A stretch of 64,000 nt of DNA from the NCBI RefSeq assembly GCF_019100565.1, contig NZ_JAHRID010000001.1, positions 744,001-808,000 of the forward strand. Direction: 5' to 3'. The notes beneath the pieces were generated by a model. The model was not told the DNA's origin, made no database searches, and saw only the letters and a list, made by a program, of their open reading frames with translations. Positions 1 to 7,146 of this stretch are shown here, piece by piece. Position 1 is the stretch's first letter, and each line of letters opens with the position of its first letter. The position numbers and the translations under genes are program-made. This stretch comes from Arsukibacterium indicum. Its GTDB lineage: Bacteria; Pseudomonadota; Gammaproteobacteria; Enterobacterales; Alteromonadaceae.

Positions 1-239
1 TTAATCGTCGAGCTGAACAGCTGGTTGTAGGTGTTGCGCACGGCAACCCATCTGCTAGCCCTGACGCCAAACTTGTCCGGCTCCTGCTCACACATCTGGT
101 CAAAGACGCGCTGAACAGAACCGGTTGTCTTACCGGAGCCAAGTGGCCCCATAATCATGCAAACTTCTTCGCGTGACTCTATGTAGTCCTGGAGTACCTG
201 CCCCTGAGGTGAGAAACGAAAGCTGTATTTGATTGACAC
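1..239 (-). CDS. Phage terminase large subunit, N-terminal fragment
   Basis: The reverse strand opens with GTG at 239 and stays open to base 1, so about 79 N-terminal residues are visible and the rest lies outside the window. Residues 32-39 read GPLGSGKT, a Walker A (P-loop) motif as used by the ATPase motor that packages DNA into proheads. The start lies 3 bp after the stop of the small terminase gene, which is the usual order for a two-subunit packaging enzyme. Family assignment rests on the P-loop plus context. The GTG start is inferred because it is the first start codon in frame after the upstream gene. Confidence 0.8.
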   Translation of the reverse strand, partial: MSIKYSFRFSPQGQVLQDYIESREEVCMIMGPLGSGKTTGSVQRVFDQMCEQEPDKFGVRASRWVAVRNTYNQLFSSTI

Positions 240-242
240 ACT

Positions 243-776
243 CTACTCGTCGTCCCGTGTCTTTTTGCCGGTACGGTCGATTTCAACCAGCGGAACCTCG
301 CTAACCTCAACCTTGTCAGTCCACATCTTCAGATGCTTACCCAGCAACTCAAGGTTATCTTTCTTGCTGGTCAGTTTTACCTTTGTAAGCTTATGGTCAA
401 TGCCATTTTCATCAGTGCGGGTGGTGATATCCAAACCACCAAGGCAAGCTGCGCTGTCATCGTCCAGCTGTGTAATATCCTTAAGCGAGCCATCAGCATT
501 AAAGAACTTGCGCGGATCCATAAACGCCATCTTGGCGACTTCTTTCAGTACCCGCTCAACCGTGATATCTAACTCTTCGCACTTATCAACTATGCGCTCA
601 TCTATCCATGCCTTAATGTGGGGCTTTTGCGATAGTTTGCAGCCTTGGTCTTTGGCACTCTTTGCGCTATATCCTGCACGAATAGCGGCTGCAGTCTTAT
701 TCTGATCAACCAGGTATTCGTGTACGAACAGCTTTTCTTTATCTGTCCAGTTATCGTATGGCTTAAGTTCTGCCAT
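243..776 (-). CDS. Phage terminase small subunit
   Basis: 177 aa. The N-terminal part (about residues 8-60: WTDKEKLFVHEYL, then TAAAIRAGYS, then AKDQGCKLSQKP) matches the Terminase_2 family pattern, in which a helix-turn-helix recognises pac/cos DNA before the large subunit cuts it. It is followed by the DITVERVLKEVAKMAFMDPRKFF segment typical of the family. The length is normal. It overlaps the upstream holin gene by 1 bp and is followed 3 bp later by the large subunit. It is expected to be late-transcribed from the Q-dependent promoter near 3.2 kb. Confidence 0.88.
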   Translation of the reverse strand: MAELKPYDNWTDKEKLFVHEYLVDQNKTAAAIRAGYSAKSAKDQGCKLSQKPHIKAWIDERIVDKCEELDITVERVLKEVAKMAFMDPRKFFNADGSLKDITQLDDDSAACLGGLDITTRTDENGIDHKLTKVKLTSKKDNLELLGKHLKMWTDKVEVSEVPLVEIDRTGKKTRDDE

Positions 777-1090
777 TAATCGCCACTCGCATCATCTGGC
801 GGGCTGTAGGGCTCAACATGCTCCAGCCTTATTCGCTCCATGCGGGCAACGTGGTGTTCGTGCTCCCTCTCGTTCTGTGCTGCTCTGAACTCAGCATCAA
901 GCCTTGCTAACGCCTGACGGTGGATTTCTTCACGCAGCTCTTTGCGGTGCTGATACCACCAGTTAATACAAAACGTGAGGGCAGCAAAGAACGCTGCGAC
1001 ATAAACCATGATCCATTCAGATGAAAGTAAACCGCCCAGGCCAATAGTGCCCTGAGTTGCATAGCTAATTATTGATGTTGTCTTGTCCAT
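776..1090 (-). CDS. Phage 21 S-like pinholin (holin)
   Basis: 104 aa from the ATG at 1090, chosen because an AAGG Shine-Dalgarno lies about 6 nt upstream. An in-frame ATG at 1117, inside Rz1, would add 9 residues. The N-terminus MDKTTSIISYATQG closely resembles the phage 21 holin S start (MDKISTGIAYGTSAG). Two hydrophobic segments (about 7-24 and 27-45) precede a long charged tail. Pinholins make small membrane holes that depolarise the cell and release SAR endolysins, which fits the SAR-type lysozyme encoded at 1721-2209. The tail is longer than in the phage 21 protein. Family assignment is by resemblance. Confidence 0.75.
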   Translation of the reverse strand: MDKTTSIISYATQGTIGLGGLLSSEWIMVYVAAFFAALTFCINWWYQHRKELREEIHRQALARLDAEFRAAQNEREHEHHVARMERIRLEHVEPYSPPDDASGD

Positions 1091-1097
1091 AACTGCC

Positions 1098-1406
1098 TTA
1101 CTTATCTGGTGGTTCATTGTTCTGGCCCTCGCTGATTCCGCTGGCCCATTGTTCAATTAAGTTAATCTGACTATTACAACGCTGCAGTAACGACTCGAGC
1201 CAGTTGCTGTAATCGATACCGTCAGCGTTTGTAGCGACTTTAAAAGCGGTGGTTGGCAGACAGCTGCGCAGTAAGTCTGCCGGTGGGCTCAGGTAAACCA
1301 CTTCGGTTACCGTCACCGTCCGGGTTTCGACTTTGGGTTGCATACTTGAGCAAGCGCACAGCATCAGCAGGCACAAGAGTATTAGCCCATTCTTTAACAT
1401 GATCAT
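1098..1406 (-). CDS. Rz1-like outer-membrane spanin lipoprotein
   Basis: 102 aa. The hydrophobic N-terminus ends in the lipobox LCAC, so the mature protein would begin at the lipid-modified Cys near residue 19. It would sit in the outer membrane and pair with the inner-membrane spanin to fuse the membranes at lysis. Its first 167 bp overlap the Rz-like gene in another frame, the classic nested Rz/Rz1 arrangement. The mature part is longer than lambda Rz1 and is not strikingly proline-rich. The start at 1406 has GAGGG 9 nt upstream. A second ATG two codons later is also possible. Confidence 0.8.
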   Translation of the reverse strand: MIMLKNGLILLCLLMLCACSSMQPKVETRTVTVTEVVYLSPPADLLRSCLPTTAFKVATNADGIDYSNWLESLLQRCNSQINLIEQWASGISEGQNNEPPDK

Positions 1407-1734
1407 TGCTCGATACCCTCAGTTCATCGACTTTGGCATTTAGCTGATGCAGCTCGGTTCGTAATCGAGCCTCATTCTCTGCAGCCTTTGCACGTACTGC
1501 GGCCACCAACTCACGCTCAGCCAGCAGTTGCTTGGTTGTGGCGTTGGCGGTTTCAACCGCACCAGCCAGGCTAGTAACCTCGGCCTGCTTTGTGGCAACG
1601 ACAGCATGCAAGCCGGTTACCTGTGCAGTAAGTAGTTCGGTATCAGTCTTGGCGCTATGCAACTGCACCGCCATTACCGAAAACGCAACCATTAAGGCTG
1701 CGCCTATTGCGAGTAAGATTTTACTTTTGAACAT
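1240..1734 (-). CDS. Rz-like inner-membrane spanin
   Basis: 164 aa from the ATG at 1734, preferred over an upstream in-frame start because GGGAGC lies directly before it. One N-terminal membrane segment (about residues 3-22) anchors a long periplasmic, helix-rich and probably coiled-coil part (about 30-115). This is the i-spanin design. It overlaps the end of the endolysin gene by 14 bp and the start of Rz1 by 167 bp, so lysis proteins are translated from interleaved frames. Assignment rests on architecture and position. Confidence 0.75.
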   Translation of the reverse strand: MFKSKILLAIGAALMVAFSVMAVQLHSAKTDTELLTAQVTGLHAVVATKQAEVTSLAGAVETANATTKQLLAERELVAAVRAKAAENEARLRTELHQLNAKVDELRVSSNDHVKEWANTLVPADAVRLLKYATQSRNPDGDGNRSGLPEPTGRLTAQLSANHRF

Positions 1735-2209
1735 GGATTGCTCCCTGTAGACATAGATCGCGCTCATTGGCGCGGCGTGTTATCAAGCCGGGCAACTTAA
1801 TGCCTTTTGCAAATACCCAGCGTGATAATTCGTTGCAGGCTTCAACCCTGAACCCGGCGTTAAGATGGCGCAGTAAGGTGCTACTGCGGAAGTTACCACT
1901 GCCCACGTTGTAGTGGAATGATAGATAAGCTGCATGCTCTTGCTCTGACAGCGGCACCCGCACAGCAGCAAGCAGCTGGTCGTTGTGCTTAACCAGATCA
2001 TCAGCCAGTAGTCTCAGACATTCATCGTCTGACATTTTCTGGCCTGGCCGAAGTGTCGGACTGACGTGACCAAAGCAAGCCGTCAGGATGCCTACCGGGT
2101 CGTAATACGTACCAGGCACATAGCCCTCATGTACTGCAATCGTGCCGCCAGTTAATGCCAGTGCGGCCGCAAGGCCCATAGCTGACAGTTTGGCGGCTAC
2201 GTTTTTCAA
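1721..2209 (-). CDS. SAR endolysin, GH24 lysozyme (R21/RrrD type)
   Basis: 162 aa. Residues 8-26 form a weakly hydrophobic Ala/Gly-rich signal-anchor-release segment with no cleavage site, so the enzyme would be exported by Sec and held in the membrane until the pinholin depolarises it. The GH24 catalytic pattern E28-x8-D37-x5-T43 is present, followed by the conserved FGH. It cleaves peptidoglycan glycan strands in the periplasm. It is the first of the clustered lysis genes and lies 27 bp after the Gp49-like gene. Confidence 0.9.
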   Translation of the reverse strand: MKNVAAKLSAMGLAAALALTGGTIAVHEGYVPGTYYDPVGILTACFGHVSPTLRPGQKMSDDECLRLLADDLVKHNDQLLAAVRVPLSEQEHAAYLSFHYNVGSGNFRSSTLLRHLNAGFRVEACNELSRWVFAKGIKLPGLITRRANERDLCLQGAIHVQK

Positions 2210-2236
2210 TTACTGATTAGCCAACTTGCTGCGCAG

Positions 2237-2593
2237 TTAGTAGCCCATAAGCGGCCACACTTTGGCAATGGCATTCTGCCGGGCTATCTTGCGGCCCAGT
2301 TCAGCGTCAAAGTTTTCTGGTGAAGCGCAGGCGCTTTCGCCGGTAACAGTGAAGCCGTTGCGTAAGACCAGCACGCAGAAAGTAAGAAGTTTTAAAGCTT
2401 CTGGTACCGCCCTGGATGCGCAGCAATTTAAAGCGCCAGTCGCAAAGGCGGCATCTTCAAGGCTTTTCGCGTCACCTTGTGCAGCAGTGAAATAATGCTC
2501 GCTGGCAATGTTCGCTTCTAAATCGGCAGGAGTAATGCGCGGAGCAGTTAAGCCCTTATCCTGAATTTCTTGCTCAATCTGGTTATCGTTCAT
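2237..2593 (-). CDS. Gp49/Sf6 gene 66-like phage protein
   Basis: 118 aa. The C-terminal half (NCCASRAVPEALKLLTFCVLV, a Gly/Asn turn, then FTVTGESACASPENFD and the closing ARQNAIAKVWPLMGY) matches the pattern of the phage N4 Gp49 / Sf6 gene 66 family, which is common next to lysis genes. The biochemical role of the family is not established. It overlaps the upstream gene by 4 bp and is co-transcribed with the lysis genes. Confidence 0.75.
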   Translation of the reverse strand: MNDNQIEQEIQDKGLTAPRITPADLEANIASEHYFTAAQGDAKSLEDAAFATGALNCCASRAVPEALKLLTFCVLVLRNGFTVTGESACASPENFDAELGRKIARQNAIAKVWPLMGY

Positions 2594-3018
2594 TGATTAG
2601 CTCCCAGCCGGCTATTCAGAATGGCCAGGTAAGTCTGCATTGCATCAGATTGCTTGCGAAGCAGGCTTTGCTGATCAAATGAAAGCGATGTAAAAGCATC
2701 ACCACCAATGAAGTTATTGAGCTTATTGAGTCTGTCAGCCAACTCTGCCCGCTCACCAGCAACGCGAACCATATGCGCAGGCTGTTCGCTTACATCACCA
2801 ATCGGGATATAAGCCTTTTCAAACTGTTCAGCAGGCGACCAGCTAACATAACCAGCATAGTGCTCTGTGTTTGGCTTACCGCCATCAAGGTACTCAACCA
2901 GGTAGCCAGCATCATCGCCATTTTCATCTTCCGGCAGCTTCCAGCCGCGCAATTCGTTATATGCCAGCCGGGTCATTGCTACTGCGTTGATTAATTTAGT
3001 GCCGATATATGTGCTCAT
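2590..3018 (-). CDS. crAss001_48-like phage protein
   Basis: 142 aa from the ATG at 3018. A longer frame reaches 3135, but its extra residues would be read through a terminator hairpin and are not protein-like. The N-terminal half (MSTYIGTKLINAVAM, then YLVEYLDGGKPN and GYVSWSPAEQFEKAY) is a common phage module. The C-terminal half (RVAGERAELADRLNKLNNFI, then QQSLLRKQSDAMQTYL) resembles the crAss001_48 helical domain. Function is unknown. It is the first gene after the tR'-like terminators, so its expression should depend on antitermination. Confidence 0.6.
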   Translation of the reverse strand: MSTYIGTKLINAVAMTRLAYNELRGWKLPEDENGDDAGYLVEYLDGGKPNTEHYAGYVSWSPAEQFEKAYIPIGDVSEQPAHMVRVAGERAELADRLNKLNNFIGGDAFTSLSFDQQSLLRKQSDAMQTYLAILNSRLGANQ

Positions 3019-3029
3019 AATCCACCAAT

Positions 3030-3062
3030 AAAAAAGCCCCGGCTGAATAAACAGACCGGGGC
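3030..3062 (-). terminator. Intrinsic terminator before the late genes (second of two)
   Basis: On the reverse strand a perfect 7-bp GC stem (GCCCCGG/CCGGGGC) with a 13-nt loop is followed by six T residues. It lies 12 bp before the ATG at 3018 and about 125 nt after the predicted late-promoter start site, so it would block late transcription unless polymerase is modified. Confidence 0.8.
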
Positions 3063-3130
3063 GAAAGTTTGAACCCGGAGAGGGTTCTGACCGTGCGCTT
3101 AAGGTGTCGTTAATAACCACTGGGGTTAAA

Positions 3131-3156
3131 AACAAAAACCCGCAAGATGCGGGTTT
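3131..3156 (-). terminator. Intrinsic terminator, tR'-like (first of two)
   Basis: On the reverse strand the stem AAACCCGC/GCGGGTTT with a 5-nt loop is followed by TTTTGTTTTT. It lies about 30-55 nt downstream of the start site predicted for the promoter at 3193-3220, the position where lambdoid phages place the terminator that Q overrides. Confidence 0.8.
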
Positions 3157-3192
3157 GGTTGGCTCTGAGCAGATTTGTCCAGAGTTAGTGCA

Positions 3193-3220
3193 AGAATAAG
3201 CTATTGGTTGCTTTTGTCAA
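3193..3220 (-). promoter_or_regulatory. Candidate late promoter pR'
   Basis: The reverse strand carries TTGACA (3220-3215), a 16-bp spacer and TATTCT (3198-3193), a perfect -35 and a good -10 for sigma-70. The start site would fall near 3186, just past the end of the gene at 3201-3596. Two terminators follow before the first late gene. With a Q-like gene upstream, this is the layout of a Q-regulated late promoter. The role is inferred; the elements are read directly. Confidence 0.7.
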
Positions 3221-3596
3221 GTCCAGACAAATCTATCTCGCACGCAATATGCAGCTGATATTTTATTTCAACGTGCATGTTTACTGAGTGTCCATTGTTA
3301 GCTGTTGTTACTTTTTGCGGAAAGAATGTAATCAGGTCGACGCCATCAACGCTGAATGTTTCTGTGCGCTTATCAGGATGAGCGTCAGCGGCAACCTTGC
3401 ATTCGCAGCGGCCCTCCAACTCACTCAGTTCCCAATTGGTCCTGCCAAGGTGGGCTGATATAACCTGCTTAATAATTTCATCTTTCATGCGCTGGGTGTC
3501 CTTGGCCATCTGCTTTACTGTATTGCCGGCTATGTCGCTCATATCGCAGTTGGCTAAGGCGTCTCTTTCGACTTTAAAGTCATGCATTTTGAACAT
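3201..3596 (-). CDS. Hypothetical phage protein
   Basis: 131 aa, soluble and charged, with no recognised domain. A helical N-terminal half (about residues 15-55) is followed by a segment with two nearby cysteines (RCECKV) and a strand-rich C-terminus. The start ATG at 3596 has AGGAAAA upstream. It overlaps the neighbouring upstream gene by 17 bp. It is the last gene before the late promoter, whose -35/-10 sit just inside and after its 3' end. Confidence 0.6.
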   Translation of the reverse strand: MFKMHDFKVERDALANCDMSDIAGNTVKQMAKDTQRMKDEIIKQVISAHLGRTNWELSELEGRCECKVAADAHPDKRTETFSVDGVDLITFFPQKVTTANNGHSVNMHVEIKYQLHIACEIDLSGLDKSNQ

Positions 3597-3912
3597 AAGT
3601 ATTTTCCTGCTGTAGGGTAAAGCACTGCCGCAAGCACTTGGCCAGAAAGCTTAGCCGTGGTGCTGCATAACTGAAGTAGGAAACTGTATCGTTTGGCAAC
3701 AATATTCCTGCAATACCACTGCCAATATCTGGCGCTTCGTCAATAAACACTTCGGTATAGTTATGGCCGACTATCTTCCCGCTATCATCACAAGAAGCTA
3801 ACCCGTGACCAAATTTAATCATCTGATCAACCATTTTGTGCTGCCAAGAAATATCCACCAGCCGAAGGTGTTCAGCTATCGACTGTGGAAAGCTTTTGCC
3901 GTATTGGCTCAT
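3580..3912 (-). CDS. Hypothetical phage protein
   Basis: 110 aa, no family recognised. It overlaps the upstream gene by 4 bp and the downstream gene by 17 bp, which supports real translational coupling. It belongs to a short group of unknown genes between the Q-like regulator and the late promoter, where phages usually carry dispensable accessory genes. Confidence 0.6.
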   Translation of the reverse strand: MSQYGKSFPQSIAEHLRLVDISWQHKMVDQMIKFGHGLASCDDSGKIVGHNYTEVFIDEAPDIGSGIAGILLPNDTVSYFSYAAPRLSFLAKCLRQCFTLQQENTYVQNA

Positions 3913-4478
3913 TGCTTATTCCTCATCCACCAGGTTATTGCCTCCAATTGCTCCAAGCTTAACTCCCCCTCAATAATCAGTGGCGGCTTATGGTTGTCAT
4001 TAAATTCATACCAGTCAGAAACTAAGACTATCCGACCATCAGGTGTAATGGCATCACCCAGTATCTCCCGCGCCCTGGCTTCATCCATCACCACACCTTT
4101 AGTCATCGGATGATTAATATCAGCGATAAGCTGCATGATGTGATCATCGCCGTTAATATCCTGCATACCGTAATCGCCTGTTCTTTCGCCGTAGTAATAC
4201 GCAGCTTCCAGCAATGGTTTCACGTTGTCGGCGTTAACCACTGGGATAACGATCGGCTCAGGGAAAGCCTTGGCATAAGCAGCCTTAAGCAAATCATCCT
4301 GCAGTCGGTTATTCTCTCTAGCAAGAATCACAACCATTTGCGCCAGCTTCTGTTGATGGCCCCAGCCATAAGCTTTTGCGCAATCCAGCAATCTATTCAC
4401 GAAAATATTGCTATGCCTAAGTTCTTCATCAATTATGCGTAGCAGTTCTTCTGTATTCGGGTTCATGTAGTCCATCAA
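3909..4478 (-). CDS. Hypothetical phage protein
   Basis: 189 aa, no family recognised. The N-terminal 70 residues look helical and charged. The rest is mixed, ending in an acidic strand-rich stretch. It overlaps both neighbours by 4 bp, so it is a translated member of the right operon. It is encoded between the Q-like gene and the late promoter. Confidence 0.6.
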   Translation of the reverse strand: MMDYMNPNTEELLRIIDEELRHSNIFVNRLLDCAKAYGWGHQQKLAQMVVILARENNRLQDDLLKAAYAKAFPEPIVIPVVNADNVKPLLEAAYYYGERTGDYGMQDINGDDHIMQLIADINHPMTKGVVMDEARAREILGDAITPDGRIVLVSDWYEFNDNHKPPLIIEGELSLEQLEAITWWMRNKQ

Positions 4479-5068
4479 TCCACCCCACTCCAGTTGCCAT
4501 CAATGCGGCGCAGTAATTCTTTAGCGTAGCGTGACGCATCGCCTGCCGCGTAGTTTAGTTCGTTAACTGCATCGCGGTAAATTAAGTAGTACGCCTTGAA
4601 CCAGTCCACCTGTTTCATTCTGTCATAAGACTCAAGAGGCTTCATAATAGTCTTATGTAGATTGGCTGAAGTTCTGACAATGCGGCCTATTCCGTCACAC
4701 GGTTTACATTCGTTATACCTGCTTTGCAGCTTACTAAATAAATGGCCATTGCCTTTGCACTTCTTGCAGATATTCGTATCGCACGCCTCGCTAACCGCCT
4801 GCTCAGCCATTGATGCAGCCAAACCATCCGACACTCCATCATACTGCATAAAACCAGTTGTCAGGGCTCTGACTAACTTTTTCCGAATCGCCATATCCAG
4901 AGCAATGCGAACCTCAAGCACAAAGCTGCCGATCATGTGCTTATGCTGCACCTGGCCGATGATGTTTAGTATGTCGTCCAGCGTTAGCGGCTTAGCGCCT
5001 TTGGGTGTTTGTTCAGCGTTAAGGCTTTTCGGACACTGCCGGCTGTATAGTCTCTCGATACTGATCAT
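4475..5068 (-). CDS. Q-like antitermination protein with zinc-binding knuckles
   Basis: 197 aa from the ATG at 5068; a TTG four codons earlier is also open. The middle carries CKKCKGNGH and, about 18 residues later, CKPCDGIGR, a pair of CxxCxGxG knuckles like those in lambda/82-type Q antiterminators and DnaJ. Q proteins load on RNA polymerase at the late promoter and let it read through tR'. The gene lies directly after the RuvC-like gene and 1.2 kb before a promoter-terminator pair of the pR'/tR' type, both typical for Q. The zinc motif alone would also fit a DnaJ-like small protein; context favours Q. Confidence 0.65.
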   Translation of the reverse strand: MISIERLYSRQCPKSLNAEQTPKGAKPLTLDDILNIIGQVQHKHMIGSFVLEVRIALDMAIRKKLVRALTTGFMQYDGVSDGLAASMAEQAVSEACDTNICKKCKGNGHLFSKLQSRYNECKPCDGIGRIVRTSANLHKTIMKPLESYDRMKQVDWFKAYYLIYRDAVNELNYAAGDASRYAKELLRRIDGNWSGVD

Positions 5069-5070
5069 GC

Positions 5071-5508
5071 CTACCCCCAAAGTGCTATTAATGCAGCATC
5101 CCGCTGGTCTTGATTACTCCGGCCAGTCCAGCCGGTTACTTTATTGAAATAGGCTGCATCGTCTTTCGCCTGGCGCTTAAGCGGTCCCTTAAGTGGCGTG
5201 ACCATCTTCACCGTGTAGCCAGCAGCAATCAGTAGTTCCTGCACATGATGCGCTGTGGCCTGGCACTTCCCAACTGACATGGCAATTGCGATACTGACGC
5301 CTTTGTTTTTATTAGCCCGGCTGGCAAACAGTCCTTTGTTCGCCTCCGGATTCTCCAGCTTGATAACCACCTCGCCCGGCTTACCAACTGCCTGAATGGT
5401 AGAGATCAAGTCTGGAAGTTTGACGCTCTGCAATTTGAGAATTCCTTTAGCCTCAACAACAGCTAAACCGCTCGCTATCATGTCAGGATCAATGCCTATG
5501 GTTATCAT
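5071..5508 (-). CDS. RuvC-like Holliday junction resolvase
   Basis: 145 aa. It begins with GIDPDMIASGLAVVE, the RNase H-fold first strand with the catalytic Asp (residue 7) as in RuvC. A central Glu lies in the KLENPEA region, and the C-terminus has NQDQRDAALIAL, matching the last acidic residue pair. Phage resolvases cut branched DNA before packaging and commonly sit just before Q, as RusA or Rap do. It overlaps the upstream gene by 4 bp. Shorter than cellular RuvC (about 170 aa) but compatible with phage forms. Confidence 0.75.
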   Translation of the reverse strand: MITIGIDPDMIASGLAVVEAKGILKLQSVKLPDLISTIQAVGKPGEVVIKLENPEANKGLFASRANKNKGVSIAIAMSVGKCQATAHHVQELLIAAGYTVKMVTPLKGPLKRQAKDDAAYFNKVTGWTGRSNQDQRDAALIALWG

Positions 5509-6119
5509 TCTGACTCCCTAACCCCTTTAGCTATCATCATCGCCGCCTGCAGCAGATGCCCGCGCTTGCTATCGGTAACACTGATGGCGTTCTGTAAGTG
5601 GTTAATGGCTTGCAACAGCTCCCAGTCGAGCGAGGTGACTGGCTGGCGGTGCTTTTCCTCACCGTATGCGTCAGATGCCATAATGGTTACAACTTGGCGC
5701 TGGGTTTCAGCCTGTTCGAGTGCTGTTATTGCAGCGTGCTGCTGGATAACATCATCAAGTATGTCGTCCGCAACAAGGACTCTTGTGCATGGAGTTGCAT
5801 TCTTCATTGCTCTTAGCGCGTGGTTTATCCTCTGCTGACGTTCATCTTGCCGCTTAGCATGCCGCTTTTGCGACTCGGCTTGCATGGCTTCGGCTTTTTT
5901 CAGCATGGATTGCCGTAGTTTTTTTATCTGCTCTGCTGTCAAGCCCTCAAGCTGCGCTTTGAATGCAGCAACATCAGGGTGATGGCGTATTGATCGCTCA
6001 TATTGGATAGCTGCAATGGTTCTTTCATCTGCGGTTTTAACCTGCTGCTCTAAATCGGCAATGTACCGCCGCACTTCTGCCGGGCAACCACGGATCAATG
6101 CTGGGTTAGGTTTATTCAT
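5505..6119 (-). CDS. Hypothetical phage protein, helical
   Basis: 204 aa, no recognised family. Residues about 17-105 are rich in Gln, Lys, Arg and Glu and should form long helices, perhaps a coiled coil. The C-terminal 60 residues are also helical. It overlaps the genes on both sides by 4 bp. Its position among nin-like genes (between P and Q) suggests an accessory DNA-metabolism role, but nothing in the sequence proves it. Confidence 0.6.
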   Translation of the reverse strand: MNKPNPALIRGCPAEVRRYIADLEQQVKTADERTIAAIQYERSIRHHPDVAAFKAQLEGLTAEQIKKLRQSMLKKAEAMQAESQKRHAKRQDERQQRINHALRAMKNATPCTRVLVADDILDDVIQQHAAITALEQAETQRQVVTIMASDAYGEEKHRQPVTSLDWELLQAINHLQNAISVTDSKRGHLLQAAMMIAKGVRESE

Positions 6120-6337
6120 TTGCCACTCCGCTCAATTGCTATCCGTTGACGGTTTGGGCCTGTTGCATCAGCACAAAACTGTTTCAGATACGCTTCTCCA
6201 CCAATACTTTCCATCACGCCAAGGCTGAGTGCTGCAACAGCGGCAGAGAAGTGCAGTAATTCGGCGTTCGTATCAAACTGCCGGCTGGCAGCCTCCATGA
6301 ACCTTGCGGCCGCTTCGTGGATTTCTTCGTTGGTCAT
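6116..6337 (-). CDS. Small hypothetical phage protein
   Basis: 73 aa, helical, with a hydrophobic middle (about 29-45) that is too weak for a confident membrane call. It overlaps the following gene by 4 bp and starts 17 bp after the preceding stop, with a CGGAG ribosome site in the gap. Unknown function. Confidence 0.55.
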   Translation of the reverse strand: MTNEEIHEAAARFMEAASRQFDTNAELLHFSAAVAALSLGVMESIGGEAYLKQFCADATGPNRQRIAIERSGK

Positions 6338-6354
6338 AATCTTCTCCGGGTTAT

Positions 6355-6654
6355 CTACCCGCCAAAACGGGCTGTTTGTTTTTTGAATGAGTTAATTAGC
6401 CGGCCCCAGGTGCTTTCACTGATATCAGCAAACCGCTTTGCATTGGCTGGGGTTGGCTTAAACGATCCGCGCCAGTGGTTTAACCGGTCACGATAAAGCT
6501 TCGACTTGGCTTCATCCATGGCACGTAAAGCCTTTTCAATATCCGTGCGCAGCACTCGGCCAGCCAGTGCAAGCCACAGCCAGTAGCAAACCTCAGTGTC
6601 GATGGCTGCGAGCTGGCGCTGTTCGTCTGTTAGCTGGCACAAGTTGTAATTCAT
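6355..6654 (-). CDS. Small hypothetical phage protein
   Basis: 99 aa, basic (many Lys/Arg in residues 40-99), no known domain. It overlaps the upstream gene by 4 bp. It lies in the block between the replication genes and the resolvase. Unknown function. Confidence 0.55.
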   Translation of the reverse strand: MNYNLCQLTDEQRQLAAIDTEVCYWLWLALAGRVLRTDIEKALRAMDEAKSKLYRDRLNHWRGSFKPTPANAKRFADISESTWGRLINSFKKQTARFGG

Positions 6655-7055
6655 TGCTCACCACACCCGCGGCCTGTTTTGCCAGCGTCACGGTCGTCAA
6701 CAAAATCTTTCCATGGAACAAAGCCTTTAGGGCAATGAAAACCCCAGCTTCGAATAACTGGCCCTGTGATAAACAGCGTCCACACCGGACCTTCAACAAC
6801 TTCAAGCCGGTGAGCTAACTTCGCTGAACGAAGTAACGGAATAAACCGCAGCGGGTAACGGATCCGGTTATGCAGAACCTCACGCAGCTTGCCTTTCAGT
6901 AAAACGCTAAGCGACCACCAAGGATGATCGTGTAAGGCTCTGTCATCGTCATTGCGCATTATCTTGTGCAGATAGATATTGAAATACCTGTTGCGCGGTA
7001 TCAGCCACCAGCGGTGCATGTAGTTATCGCCAATTACAAAATCCGGCTTTCTCAT
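6651..7055 (-). CDS. Phage cupin-like hypothetical protein
   Basis: 134 aa from the ATG at 7055 (MRKPDFVIG). A longer frame exists, but it runs into the small ORF at 7052-7144. The stretch NIYLHKIMRNDDDRALHDHP, with HDHPWW and a later LLKG, resembles cupin-like phage proteins in which the HxH pair could bind a metal. No enzymatic function is known to me for this family. The ATG overlaps the stop of the preceding mini-gene as ATGA. Confidence 0.6.
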   Translation of the reverse strand: MRKPDFVIGDNYMHRWWLIPRNRYFNIYLHKIMRNDDDRALHDHPWWSLSVLLKGKLREVLHNRIRYPLRFIPLLRSAKLAHRLEVVEGPVWTLFITGPVIRSWGFHCPKGFVPWKDFVDDRDAGKTGRGCGEQ

Positions 7056-7144
7056 TGTGCAAACTCCGTTAAATTTAAAACGCGCTCTGAACACCCCTGC
7101 TGCGCTATCTCAACCCGACCCTGTGCCATCGCATTACCCAGCAT
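7052..7144 (-). CDS. 30-codon mini-gene after the P-like gene
   Basis: The frame MLGNAMAQGRVEIAQQ, continuing to a final TEFAQ, begins 2 bp after the P-like stop and ends in TGA overlapping the next ATG (ATGA). This tight fit on both sides, in an operon where nearly every junction overlaps, supports translation. The product is a 30-aa soluble peptide with one Cys and no known relative. It could instead act only as a translational coupler between P and the next gene. Confidence 0.45.
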   Translation of the reverse strand: MLGNAMAQGRVEIAQQGCSERVLNLTEFAQ

Positions 7145-7146
7145 GG

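Noticed and set aside
3019-3135. Longer N-terminus for the 2590-3018 gene
   Set aside because: The added residues read through a terminator stem and are Pro/Ser-rich without homology.
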